In this document: positions 54,322-63,900 of the stretch, piece after piece
How positions within the stretch are numbered: position 1 is the stretch's first letter
Layout: each line of letters opens with the position of its first letter
DNA from: Streptomyces sp. A2-16
GTDB lineage: Bacteria > Actinomycetota > Actinomycetes > Streptomycetales > Streptomycetaceae
Assembly: GCF_018128905.1 (NCBI RefSeq)
Contig: NZ_CP063808.1
Coordinates: forward strand, 2,294,001-2,358,000
DNA length: 64,000 nucleotides
Direction: 5' to 3'
The notes under the pieces: model-generated
Database searches by the model: none
What the model was told of the DNA's origin: nothing
Seen by the model: the letters and a program-made list of their open reading frames with translations, nothing else
Position numbers and translations under genes: made by a program

Positions 54322-55977
54322 GTGCGCAATGCAGGAGAGCTGTCACGGCGTCAGATCCTGGCCGCCGCCGGTTTCATCGGCCTCGCCACCCTCACCGGCT
54401 GCGGCAGCGGCGACGACGGAGGCGACTCCAAGGACCTGACCAAGAAGCAGAACGGCGCGATGAAGGACTACCAGGCCGGCCAGCAGTTCAAGGCCGCCAA
54501 GGCGCTGTCCTTCTCGATGCTGCACAACGACAACCCGGTCTACCCCCTGAAGAACGGCTGGCTGTTCTGGAAGGAGGTCACCAAGCGCACCGGGATCACC
54601 ATCAAGCCCCTCGACGTCCCGCTGGCCGACTACGAGAAGAAGCGCAGCGTGCTCATCGGCTCGGGCGACGCCCCCTTCATCATCCCCAAGACGTACCACC
54701 CCGGCGAGGTCGCCTTCGTGTCCTCGGGCGCGATCCTCCCGGTCAGCGAGTACGTCGACCTGATGCCCAACTTCCGCGACAAGGTGAGGAAGTGGAAGCT
54801 GGAGCCCGAGCTCGACTCCATCCGCCAGTCCGACGGCAAGTACTACCTGCTGCCCGGCCTGCACGAGCGGCCCAAGTCCGGCTACTCGCTGTCCTTCCGC
54901 ACGGACGTCCTCGACAAGCACGGACTGACTCTGCCCACGACCTGGGACGAGGTGTACGACGTCCTCAAGGCGCTCAAGGCGGAGTACCCGGACAAGTACC
55001 CGTGGACGGACCGCTGGAGCACCAACACCCCGTTCCCGTGCGGCGCGTTGTTCGGCTATCTCGGCCAGGCGTACGGCGTCAAGGCGGGGTGGAACTACGA
55101 CAACATCAGCTTCGACACCAAGGCGCAGAAGTTCGTCTTCACCGCGGCCCAGGACGCCTACCGGCAGATGATCGAGTACCTGAGAAGGATCGTCGCCGAG
55201 AAGCTGCTGGATCCCGAGAGCTTCACCCAGCAGGACGACCAGGCCATCCAGAAGCTGCTGGCCGAGAAGTCCTATGCGATCAGCGCCAACCCGCAGGAGC
55301 TGGTGCAGAACTACCGCTACAACCTGGGCAAGCAGGTCAAGGGCTCGAAGATCGAGATGGTCCCGGTGCCCCTCGGCCCGGCGGGACCGATCCTCCTGAG
55401 CGGGATCCGGCTGGAGAACGGCGTCATGATCTCCAGCAAGGCCCTCAAGAGCGACACCTTCGTCGCGATGATGCAGTTCGTGGACTGGCTCTGGTACTCC
55501 GACGAGGGCCAGAAGTTCTGCAAGTGGGGCGTGAAGGGCGTCACCTACACCGAGTCGGGCGGCAGGTACACGCTGGAGCCGGGCATCTCGCTCATGGGCT
55601 CCGACTCGGACGCCCCGAAGGACCTCCAGAAGGACTACGGCTTCTTCAACGGCGTGTTCACCTACGGGGGCAGCTGGGAGCTGGTCTCCTCCAACTTCAG
55701 CCCCGACGAGAAGAAGTTCCAGGACGTCATGTCCCAGCGCAAGGAACTCCCCGTCGACCCGGCCCACCCGCTCCAGTCCTTCGAGCAGGAGCAGGCGACC
55801 CTGTGGGACACGCCGCTCAAGGACCACGCCATCCAGAACACCCTCCAGTTCGTGCTCGGCAAGCGCCCCCTGTCCGAATGGGACTCCTTCATCGCCGAGT
55901 TGAAGGCGAAGAACATGCAGCAACTCGTCGACCTGCACAACAAGGCGCACGAGCGGTTCAAGAAGGAGAACGGGTGA
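54322..55977 (+). CDS. Sugar-binding lipoprotein of the ABC transporter
   Basis: 551 residues. The signal has a Tat-like SRRQILAAAGF motif and a lipobox TLTGCGS, so it may be exported folded and then lipidated. The body is a large LipO/YtcQ-type family 1 binding protein (WDEVYDVLKALKAEYPDKYPW, WYSDEGQKFCKWGVKGVTYTE). Large binding proteins of this type take oligosaccharides; xylo-oligosaccharide or aldouronate is inferred from the GH67 and CE7 neighbours. It overlaps the next frame by 4 bp. Confidence 0.92.
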   Translation: MRNAGELSRRQILAAAGFIGLATLTGCGSGDDGGDSKDLTKKQNGAMKDYQAGQQFKAAKALSFSMLHNDNPVYPLKNGWLFWKEVTKRTGITIKPLDVPLADYEKKRSVLIGSGDAPFIIPKTYHPGEVAFVSSGAILPVSEYVDLMPNFRDKVRKWKLEPELDSIRQSDGKYYLLPGLHERPKSGYSLSFRTDVLDKHGLTLPTTWDEVYDVLKALKAEYPDKYPWTDRWSTNTPFPCGALFGYLGQAYGVKAGWNYDNISFDTKAQKFVFTAAQDAYRQMIEYLRRIVAEKLLDPESFTQQDDQAIQKLLAEKSYAISANPQELVQNYRYNLGKQVKGSKIEMVPVPLGPAGPILLSGIRLENGVMISSKALKSDTFVAMMQFVDWLWYSDEGQKFCKWGVKGVTYTESGGRYTLEPGISLMGSDSDAPKDLQKDYGFFNGVFTYGGSWELVSSNFSPDEKKFQDVMSQRKELPVDPAHPLQSFEQEQATLWDTPLKDHAIQNTLQFVLGKRPLSEWDSFIAELKAKNMQQLVDLHNKAHERFKKENG

Positions 55978-56260
55978 TCTTCCGTCGGCGGTCCGTGGTC
56001 GACGAGGAGCAGGGCAACGCCCGCACGGCCCGGCAGCGAACGGGCAGCCCGCACTCACCCGGCCGGCACCGGCTCGACGTACTCCACGAGGCCGCCGAGC
56101 CCGGCCGACAGCACCTGCGGCTCCCGGTCGAGGACGACCGCACCGAGCTGGACCTGACACTGACCCGCCACGAGATCACCCTCGTGGAGGTGACCCCGCT
56201 CACGGAGGAGAAACCCGAGTGGTGGGACGAACGCCGACTGCTGGGGAAGGTGCCGGGGTG
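55974..56260 (+). pseudogene. Probable C-terminal remnant of a glycoside hydrolase
   Basis: A 95-residue frame ending at TGA 56259-56261, coupled by GTGA overlaps on both sides. Its second half, RTELDLTLTRHEITLVEVTPLTEEKPEWWDERRLLG, looks like the extreme C-terminus of GH39-type xylosidases or related hydrolases, while the catalytic domain is absent. The first half resembles nothing. The simplest reading is an internal deletion that left a coding tail in the operon; a genuine small protein is the alternative. Confidence 0.5.
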
Positions 56261-56962
56261 AGCGGGGCGAGCGACACGAGTACGGCGAGCCGGGAGGGCG
56301 GGGTCGGCACCGGCGCCCTCTCCCGGGCCGTCGCCCTCGTGCACACCCTCCTCACCGTCGAGGCGCTGCTGCTCGTCGCCGTGTCCCCGGGGGTGGTCGG
56401 GCTGCTCCTGCTGGGGGCCGCTCCCTCGAACCTGCCCCTCGCCGCCGTGTGCCTGCTGCCGTTCGGCCCGGCCACGGCCGCCGCCCTGTACGCGCTCGAC
56501 CGTCGTGACCGCGATCTCGCCGACCTCCACCCGGCCCGGGCGTACTGGCGCGGCTGGCGGCTCAACGCCGTCCCCGCACTGAAGCTGTGGTCACCCCTGC
56601 TGGCGTGGCTGACGGTCATCGCGTTCACACTGACCCACTTCGCCGCCACCGGCCTGCCCGGCTGGTGGGCGGTGCTGCTCGCGGCGATCGGCGTCGGCTT
56701 GCTGCTGTGGGGCGCGCACGCGCTCGTCCTGACCTCCTTGTTCGCCTTCCGGGCACGGGACACCGCTCGCCTCGCCGGCTACTTCCTGTTCCGGCACGTC
56801 CGCGCCACCCTCGGCGCCGCCTCGCTGCTCGTCCTGACCGCCGCCGGGACCGCCGTACTCACCGAGGCCCTGCCCGCCCTGCTGGCGGCACCGCTGCTGC
56901 TGTCCCTGCTGCACAGCAGCCGCCCGGTGATCGCCGAGACCCAGGAGGACTTCACCGCATGA
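56258..56962 (+). CDS. DUF624 (YesL-like) membrane protein
   Basis: 234 residues with about six TM helices and the DUF624 pattern (LPFGPATAALYAL-like segment, YWRGWRLNAVPALKLW). Such proteins sit in operons with LplB-type sugar transporters and hydrolases in Firmicutes and Streptomyces; their role is unknown but an accessory to uptake is assumed. It overlaps both neighbours by 4 bp. Confidence 0.88.
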   Translation: MSGASDTSTASREGGVGTGALSRAVALVHTLLTVEALLLVAVSPGVVGLLLLGAAPSNLPLAAVCLLPFGPATAAALYALDRRDRDLADLHPARAYWRGWRLNAVPALKLWSPLLAWLTVIAFTLTHFAATGLPGWWAVLLAAIGVGLLLWGAHALVLTSLFAFRARDTARLAGYFLFRHVRATLGAASLLVLTAAGTAVLTEALPALLAAPLLLSLLHSSRPVIAETQEDFTA

Positions 56963-58968
56963 CCCCGTCGAGCCCCAAGATCCCCTACGGCGGCGACTAC
57001 AACCCCGAGCAGTGGCCGGCGGAGGTCTGGGACGCGGACCACCGGCTGTTCACCCGGGCCGGCATCGACACCCTCACCGTCGGCGTCTTCTCCTGGTCGC
57101 TCACCCAACCGGCCGAGGACACCTACGACTTCACGGTCCTGGACCGCATCCTCGACCGGGCGGCCGCCGAGGGCCGACGAGTCTGCCTGGCCACCGGCAC
57201 GGCCGCCCTTCCGCCCTGGCTCGCGAAGAAGTACCCCGAGGTCAACCGCACCGACTTCGAGGGCCGCCGGCACCGCTACGGCCAGCGGCACAACTTCTGC
57301 CCCAGCTCACCGGCGTACCGCCGGTCCGCCACGGAGCTGGCGGCGCGGCTCGCCGAGCGGTACGCGCACCACCCGGCGCTGCTCGCCTGGCACATCAACA
57401 ACGAGTACGGCGGCGTCTGTTACTGCGAGCTGTGCGCCGAGGCCTTCCGGAACTGGCTGCGGGACAGGTACGTCACCCTCGACACCCTCAACGACGCCTG
57501 GTGGACGACGTTCTGGTCGCACCGCTTCACCGACTTCGCCGAGATCGAACCGCCGAACGCCCTCACCGAGCACTGGCGGGGCCCCGACCACACCGCCTTC
57601 CAGGGCATCACGCTCGACTACTTCCGCTTCACCACCGACGCGCTGCTCGGCTGCTTCCTCGCCGAGAAGGAGGTGATCCGCACCCATGATCCGGTCACCC
57701 CCGTCACGACCAACTTCATGGGCATGTTCCGCCCCCTCGACTACCACCGCTGGGCACCCCACCTCGACTTCGTGTCCTGGGACAACTATCCGCCGGTCGA
57801 CGCCCCGACGACCTGGGCCGCCCTCGCCCACGACCTGATGCGGGGCCTGAAGGACGGCGCCCCCTTCTGGCTGATGGAGCAGACCCCGTCCACGACCGCC
57901 TGCCGAGACGTCAACCCCCTGCGCAGACCGGGGGAGTTGCGTCTGGCGACCTTCCAGGCGATCGCCCACGGCGCCGACGCGGCCCTCTACTTCCAGCTGC
58001 GTGCCTCCCGCGGCGCCTGCGAGAAGTACCACGGGGCGGTCATCGGCCACGCGGGCCGTGACGACACCCGGGTCTTCCGGGAAGTGGCGGCGCTGGGCGC
58101 GGAGTTGGAACTGCTCGGCAGCGCCTCCCTCGGCGCCCGCACCCCGGCCCGCACCGCGCTGCTCTTCGACTGGGACAGCTGGTGGGCCCTGGAGATCTCC
58201 GACGGCCCCTCGCGACTGGTCAAGTACCAGGAGGTGGTGCACGCCTACTACCGGGCCGCCCGCGAGGCCGGCGCCGACGTGGACGTCGTCCCGCACACCG
58301 CCGACCTCACCCCGTACGACGTGGTTCTCGCCCCTGCCCTGCACATGGTCAAGGGTGACCTCGCCACCCGCCTCGAAGCGGTCGCGGAACGCGGTGGCAC
58401 GGTCCTCGCCACCTTCCTCTCCGGCCGCGTCGACGCACACGACCGGGCCTTCCTCGCCGACGTGCCGGGACCCCTCGCGCCCCTCATGGGCATCCGCGTC
58501 GACGAATGGGACGCCCGCCGGCCCGAGTTCGCCCAGCCCGTCCCGGAACTGGCGTCGCAGGGGCGGCTCGTCTTCGAGCTCGTGCAGCTCAGGGGAGCCG
58601 AGACGGTCGCCGGCTACGGCACCGACTTCTATGCCGGAACCCCCGCCGTGACCCGCAACCGGTACGGGCGGGGCGAGGGCTGGTACATCGCCACGGCCCT
58701 GGACCCGCCCGGCGTGGACCAGGTGGTCCGCCGCGTCCTGGCCCGCCACGACCTGATCGGCCCGTACGCCGACCACGAGGCCCTGGAGACGGCCACCCGA
58801 GTCGCCCCCGACGGCACCCGCCTGCTGTTCCTCCTCAACCACGCCGACGCAACAGCTCACTTCACGGCCCACGCCACCGCGACCGACCTGCTCACCGGCA
58901 AACGGATCGAGGCCGGAGCTCCGTCGGTCCTCGACCCACGGGGCGTCGCCGTCCTGCGCCTTCAGTAG
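56959..58968 (+). CDS. GH42 family glycosidase (beta-galactosidase type)
   Basis: 669 residues. The TIM barrel starts IPYGGDYNPEQWP; the acid/base Glu is in WHINNEYGG (about residue 148) and the nucleophile Glu in FWLMEQTPS (about 309). VCYCELC supplies Cys ligands for the structural Zn. The trimerisation and C-terminal domains are complete, and there is no signal peptide. It would act on imported oligosaccharides carrying beta-galactose or alpha-L-arabinopyranose. The 3' end overlaps the convergent GH67 gene by 7 bp. Confidence 0.93.
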   Translation: MTPSSPKIPYGGDYNPEQWPAEVWDADHRLFTRAGIDTLTVGVFSWSLTQPAEDTYDFTVLDRILDRAAAEGRRVCLATGTAALPPWLAKKYPEVNRTDFEGRRHRYGQRHNFCPSSPAYRRSATELAARLAERYAHHPALLAWHINNEYGGVCYCELCAEAFRNWLRDRYVTLDTLNDAWWTTFWSHRFTDFAEIEPPNALTEHWRGPDHTAFQGITLDYFRFTTDALLGCFLAEKEVIRTHDPVTPVTTNFMGMFRPLDYHRWAPHLDFVSWDNYPPVDAPTTWAALAHDLMRGLKDGAPFWLMEQTPSTTACRDVNPLRRPGELRLATFQAIAHGADAALYFQLRASRGACEKYHGAVIGHAGRDDTRVFREVAALGAELELLGSASLGARTPARTALLFDWDSWWALEISDGPSRLVKYQEVVHAYYRAAREAGADVDVVPHTADLTPYDVVLAPALHMVKGDLATRLEAVAERGGTVLATFLSGRVDAHDRAFLADVPGPLAPLMGIRVDEWDARRPEFAQPVPELASQGRLVFELVQLRGAETVAGYGTDFYAGTPAVTRNRYGRGEGWYIATALDPPGVDQVVRRVLARHDLIGPYADHEALETATRVAPDGTRLLFLLNHADATAHFTAHATATDLLTGKRIEAGAPSVLDPRGVAVLRLQ

Positions 58969-60899
58969 ATCGTCCGCCCCCGCTCGTCCGGCACCCCCGA
59001 TTTCCGGAAGAAGTAGCTGTTCACCTGATCGCGCCACTCGCGGGCGCTTCGGAGCTGTTCCTCGAACCGCTCCGACACCCGCGCGTGGCGCGCCGGGTCC
59101 ATGTGGTCCACCAGCGACGCCCACACCTCGCGGGCCGCCTCCACCTCTTCCACGCCCTCGAAGTGCGTGTCGTAGATGTGCTGGATCACCGTCTTGCCGC
59201 TCTTCAGTACGTGCCCGTACGACACATGGTGGAAGAACAGCAGCAGCTCGTCCGGACAGGAGAGCGGCGACTCGTACAGGTCCGCCCACGGCTTGGTGTA
59301 CTGCCCCGCGTACCCGGTCCCGCCCGCCACGCTCCGGTCGACGCCGATGCCGTCGCGGTCCGCGAAGTGGTAGGTCCCCCACGGGCTGTACTCGTAGCCG
59401 TCGACGCTCGGCCCGTAGTGATGGCCCGGCTGCACCATGAAGCCCACACCCAGCGGAGCGGTGTACTTCTCGTACGTCCGCCACGATCCGGTCAGCACCG
59501 CGCGCACGCCCGCCGCCGGTCCGTCCCCGAAGGTGAGCCGGATCCATTCGTCGAGGATCCGACGCGGATCCGCACCGGGCTCCCAGGCCAGCCGCCCGAA
59601 CGTGTACAGGTTCGCCTGGGCCAGCGGATGCCCGGTCCAGAACGGGTCGTCACCGGCATTGGACACGGCGACCAGCCCGCCGCGCGCGAGGGCCCCCACG
59701 GACGACTCCCCGTCGATCCCGAACCGCAGCACCTCGCTCCACATCGGCCCCAGCCAGCACACATGCCGCTGCTGCCCGGTGTACTCCTGCGTGGCCTGCA
59801 GCTCCACCGCGAGCCGCGTCCCTGGCATCGCCCCGATCAGCGGGGAGACCGGCTCCCGCACCTGGAAGTCCATCGGCCCGTGCTTGACCTGGAGCACGGC
59901 GTTGTCGGCGAACTCCCCGTCCAGCGGCACGAAATGGTCGTACGCGGCGCGCGCCCGGTCCGTCGAGCGGTCCCGCCAGTCCTGGCGGTGGTCGTAGACG
60001 AAGGCCCGCCAGTGGACGGTGCCGCCGTGCGGCGCGAGCGCGGCGGCCAGCAGGTTCGCGCCGTCCGCGTGACTGCGCCCGTACGCGAACGGGCCCGGCT
60101 GTCCCTCGGAGTCGGCCTTCACCACGAAGCCGCCGAAGTCGGGGATCGCCGCGTACACCCGTGCGGCCGCCTCGGCCCACCACGCCCGCACCTCCGCGTC
60201 GAGCGGATCGGCCGTCTCCAGGCCGGCCAGCACGACCGGTGCGGCGAACGTCACCGACAGATGGGTGCGTATGCCGTACGGCCGCAACGCGCCCGCGATG
60301 TCGGCCACTTCAGGGAGACGATCGGTCAGCAGCCTGGCCTCGGCCGCGTGCACGTTGACGTTGTTCACGGCCACGGCGTTGATCCCGCAGGCCGCCAGCA
60401 GCCTGCCGTACGCCCGCACCCGGTCGAGGTCCCCGCGAGCCCGCCCGTCCGCCCAGAACAGCGAACCGCCGGCGTACCCGCGCTCCACCTGGCCCATGAC
60501 CGGATGCACGGCCACGTTGTCCCAGTGGTCGAGCATCCGCAGCGCCGACTCCGGCCGATGGAGGGCAGGTGGGGCCTCGTCGGCGAACGCGGTCTCCCCG
60601 AGCCGTACGACGTGGAAGAACCCGTACAGCAGCCCGCGCGCACCGGACGCCGTGACGGTCGTACGGCCGTCACGGCGTCCGTACCGAAATCCCTCGGAGC
60701 CGTCGTCGCCGTCCAGCTCCAACAGCAGGTCGCACGGCCCGGGTTCACGCAGGACACGCCCGCCGAACCGCTCGCAGGCCGCGGCCACCTCGCCGCGCAC
60801 CGTGTCCACCAGCGGGCCCGAGCCGCGGATCAGGGTCCGCCGGGTGCCGATCGGCCGGAACGCCACGTCCGGCAGCCAGGCCGGATCGACACCCTGCAT
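58962..60899 (-). CDS. GH67 alpha-glucuronidase
   Basis: 645 residues, intracellular. Family patterns include ALRMLDHWDNVAVHPVMGQVERGYAG, FGGFVVKADSEGQPGPF, FVPLDGEFADNAVLQVKHGPMDFQVREP and GFMVQPGHHYGPSVDGYEYSPWGTYHFAD. It removes 4-O-methylglucuronic acid from the non-reducing end of aldouronic acids derived from glucuronoxylan. It is 20 bp downstream of the second GH92 gene and co-directional with it. Together with the CE7 esterase and the CGAAAGTTTCG site it points to glucuronoxylan use. Confidence 0.93.
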   Translation of the reverse strand: MQGVDPAWLPDVAFRPIGTRRTLIRGSGPLVDTVRGEVAAACERFGGRVLREPGPCDLLLELDGDDGSEGFRYGRRDGRTTVTASGARGLLYGFFHVVRLGETAFADEAPPALHRPESALRMLDHWDNVAVHPVMGQVERGYAGGSLFWADGRARGDLDRVRAYGRLLAACGINAVAVNNVNVHAAEARLLTDRLPEVADIAGALRPYGIRTHLSVTFAAPVVLAGLETADPLDAEVRAWWAEAAARVYAAIPDFGGFVVKADSEGQPGPFAYGRSHADGANLLAAALAPHGGTVHWRAFVYDHRQDWRDRSTDRARAAYDHFVPLDGEFADNAVLQVKHGPMDFQVREPVSPLIGAMPGTRLAVELQATQEYTGQQRHVCWLGPMWSEVLRFGIDGESSVGALARGGLVAVSNAGDDPFWTGHPLAQANLYTFGRLAWEPGADPRRILDEWIRLTFGDGPAAGVRAVLTGSWRTYEKYTAPLGVGFMVQPGHHYGPSVDGYEYSPWGTYHFADRDGIGVDRSVAGGTGYAGQYTKPWADLYESPLSCPDELLLFFHHVSYGHVLKSGKTVIQHIYDTHFEGVEEVEAAREVWASLVDHMDPARHARVSERFEEQLRSAREWRDQVNSYFFRKSGVPDERGRTIY

Positions 60900-60919
60900 G
60901 AGACCCCCAACACCGGCGC

Positions 60920-63900
60920 TCAGGCCAGCAGTTCGACTTCCGAGACCACCGCCTCGCCGTCGAGCACGAGACGGTACTTCCCGTACGTACCCGGGGACCC
61001 CACGGAGAACGCCCGTGTCTGGTGGTCCCATGCGAAGGACTCACCGGACCGCCGGTCGAGGGTCTTCCAGGTGGTCCCGTCGTCCGAGCCCTGGAGGGTC
61101 CAGCCGGTCGGGGCCTTCGACCGGTCCCCGGAGGACGTCACCGTGTACTGCACGCCCTTGACCGCACCGGACACCGGGAGATCCACCGAGGTCACGGTCG
61201 CGTCCGTCGCCGAGGTGTCGTCGAACAGCGCCCCGTCCCCGGCGAGCACGTCCGCACGCGGCGTGGGCACCTCGTCGTCCCGGGTGATGGACACCGGAGC
61301 CGCGTTCCTCCCCGTGCCCCACTTCGACGGCCGCGGCCCCATGTCGAAGTCCAGGACGGCACCCCTGGACAGCACCGAGTGCGGGAGCGAAGTCGACGTC
61401 CACGGCTTCCCGTTGACCTTCAGACCCTGCACGTACACGTTCCGCGCGCTGTTCCTCGGCGCCCTGACCACCAGGTCCCGGCCGTTCTCCAGATGGACGG
61501 TGGCCTTGGTGAACAGCGGTGAGCCGACCGCGTACTCGCCGCTGCCCATCACCAGCGGGTAGAAGCCCAGCGCCGAGAACAGGAACCAGGCCGACTGCTC
61601 GCCGTTGTCCTCGTCACCGTGGTAGCCCTGGCCGATCTCGCTGCCGACGTACAGCCGCGACAGCACCTCACGGACGTTCCTCTGCGTCTTCCAGGGCTGA
61701 CCGGCCGCGTCGTACATGTAGTTGACGTGGTGGGCGACCTGGTTGGAGTGGCCGTACATGCCCATCCGGACGTCCCGCGCCTCCGTCATCTCGTGGATGA
61801 CACCGCCGTAGGAGCCGACGAACTCCGGCGAGGCCGTCTCGGGCGTCGCGAAGTACTCGTCCAGCTTCTCGGCGAGCCCGGAGCGGCCGCCGTACAGGTT
61901 GGCGAGGCCCCGGCTGTCCTGCGGGGCGCTGAAGGCGTAGCCCCAGCCGTTGGTCTCGGTGTAGTCGTAGCCCCACACGCGCGGGTCGTACTTCGAGGAC
62001 TCGACGCGCCACCCACCCTTCTTGTCGCGGCCCTGGAAGAAGCCGGCCTTCGAGTCGAAGAGGTTCACGTAGTCCCGGGCCCGGTTGAGGAAGTACTCCG
62101 ACTCCTCCTTGTAGCGCTTCTCGCCGGTCTTCGCGTGGAGGGCCTGGCCCATCCGCGCGATGCCGTAGTCGTTCAGGTAGCCCTCCAGCGCCCAGGACAG
62201 GCCCTCATGGGTGTCCGTGCTGGTGTAGCCGAGGAAGGGCGAGGTCTCCATGCCCTTGCGGCCCACACCGGAGGACGGGGGAGCGACCGTGGCGTTCTTC
62301 AGGGCCGCGTCGTACGCCGACCGGGCGTCGAAGTCCACACCCTTGACGTACGCGTCCGCGAAGGCGACGTCCGAGGACGTGCCGGTCATCAGGTCCGCGT
62401 AGCCGGGCGAGGACCAGCGCGAGGTCCAGCCGCCGTCCTTGTACTGCTGCACGAACCCGTCGACCATCTCGCCCGCCTGAGAGGGCGTCAGCAGCGAGTA
62501 CGCCGGCCAGGTGGTCCGATAGGTGTCCCAGAAGCCGTTGTTGACGTACACCTTGCCGTCCACGATCTTCGCCCCGGTGTGCGTCGGGGTGTCGGGAGAC
62601 GGCATCGGCGAGAAGGGCGAGGCGTACTGGTACTTCGAACCCACCTTCTCGAAGCCCGAGTTGGGGTACAGATACAGCCGGTACAGGCTGGAGTACAGCG
62701 TGGTCAGCTGGTCCTTCGTGGCGCCCTCCACCTCGACCTTGCCGAGGATCCGGTCCCAGGCGCGCCGGGCCTCCTTCTTCACGTCGTCGAAGGACGCGCC
62801 GTCCGGGATCTCCTGCCGCAGGTTGTCCTTGGCCTGGTCGACGCTGATGAGTGAGGTGGCGAGGCGCAGCGTGACGGTCCGGTCGTCGCCGGCGTCGAAC
62901 CGCAGATACCCCTTGACCCCGCTCGACGAGCCCTGCGTGACCGCCCGGTCGAACTCGCCGTACACGAACAGCCGGGTCGCTCCCGTCGACAGCCCCGACT
63001 TCACGTCCGAGTAGCCCGTGAAGGTCCCGCTCTCCTTGTCGAGCGTGAGCCCCGCCTGGTCCGTCACATTGTCGAACAGGACGCTCGCGTCGTCGCCCGG
63101 GTAGGTGAAGCGCAGGGCCGCCGCGTGGTCGGTCGGTGCCATCTCCGCCTTCAGCCCGTTCTCGAACCGCACCCCGTAGTAGTACGGCCGCGCGGTCTCG
63201 TTCTCGTGCCGGAAGGCCAGCTCCCGCGCCTCCCGGCCGGTGTCGGGGGTGCCGGACGCGACGGACGGCATCACCTGGAAGGTCTGCCGGTCGCCCATCC
63301 ACGGGCTCGGCTCGTGGCTCGCGCTGAACGCCTGGATCGTCGTCAGGTTGTCGTCGTTGTTCGCGCGCGCGTAGTCGTACAGCCAGCTCAGCGAGGACGC
63401 GTTGGTCACCGGCGTCCAGAAGTTGAAGCCGTGCGGCACGGCCGTCGCCGGGAAGTTGTTGCCGCGCGAGAAGCCGCCGCTGGAGTTGGTGCCCCGGGTG
63501 GTGAGCGCGTAGTCGGACAGATGCGCCTCGGGCTTCTCCGGCGCGGCCCGCTCCAGCGTCACGTCGTCGAGCCAGCCCCGGAACTTCGCCGGGCCCTTCG
63601 GGGAGTCGTACGCGACGAGGATCCGGTCGACGGTCCTCCCGGCCGCGACCGACCCGATCCGCGAGACGACGTTGTTCCACTGGTTGACGTAGAGCGCCTT
63701 CGACGCGCCCTGTCCCTGCGGCGACAGCGTGAACCCGTGCTGGTCGCGCGCCCCGAGGTCGCTCAGGAAGGTGCCGTCGGTGAAGGCCAGGTCCACCGAG
63801 ACGTTGGTGGAGTCGTAGTCCCGGTCGCCGTCCACCATCGAGGGGTAGATCCGGTACGACAGCCGGGTCAGCGGGTCGACCCGCACGTTCACGTCGAAGA

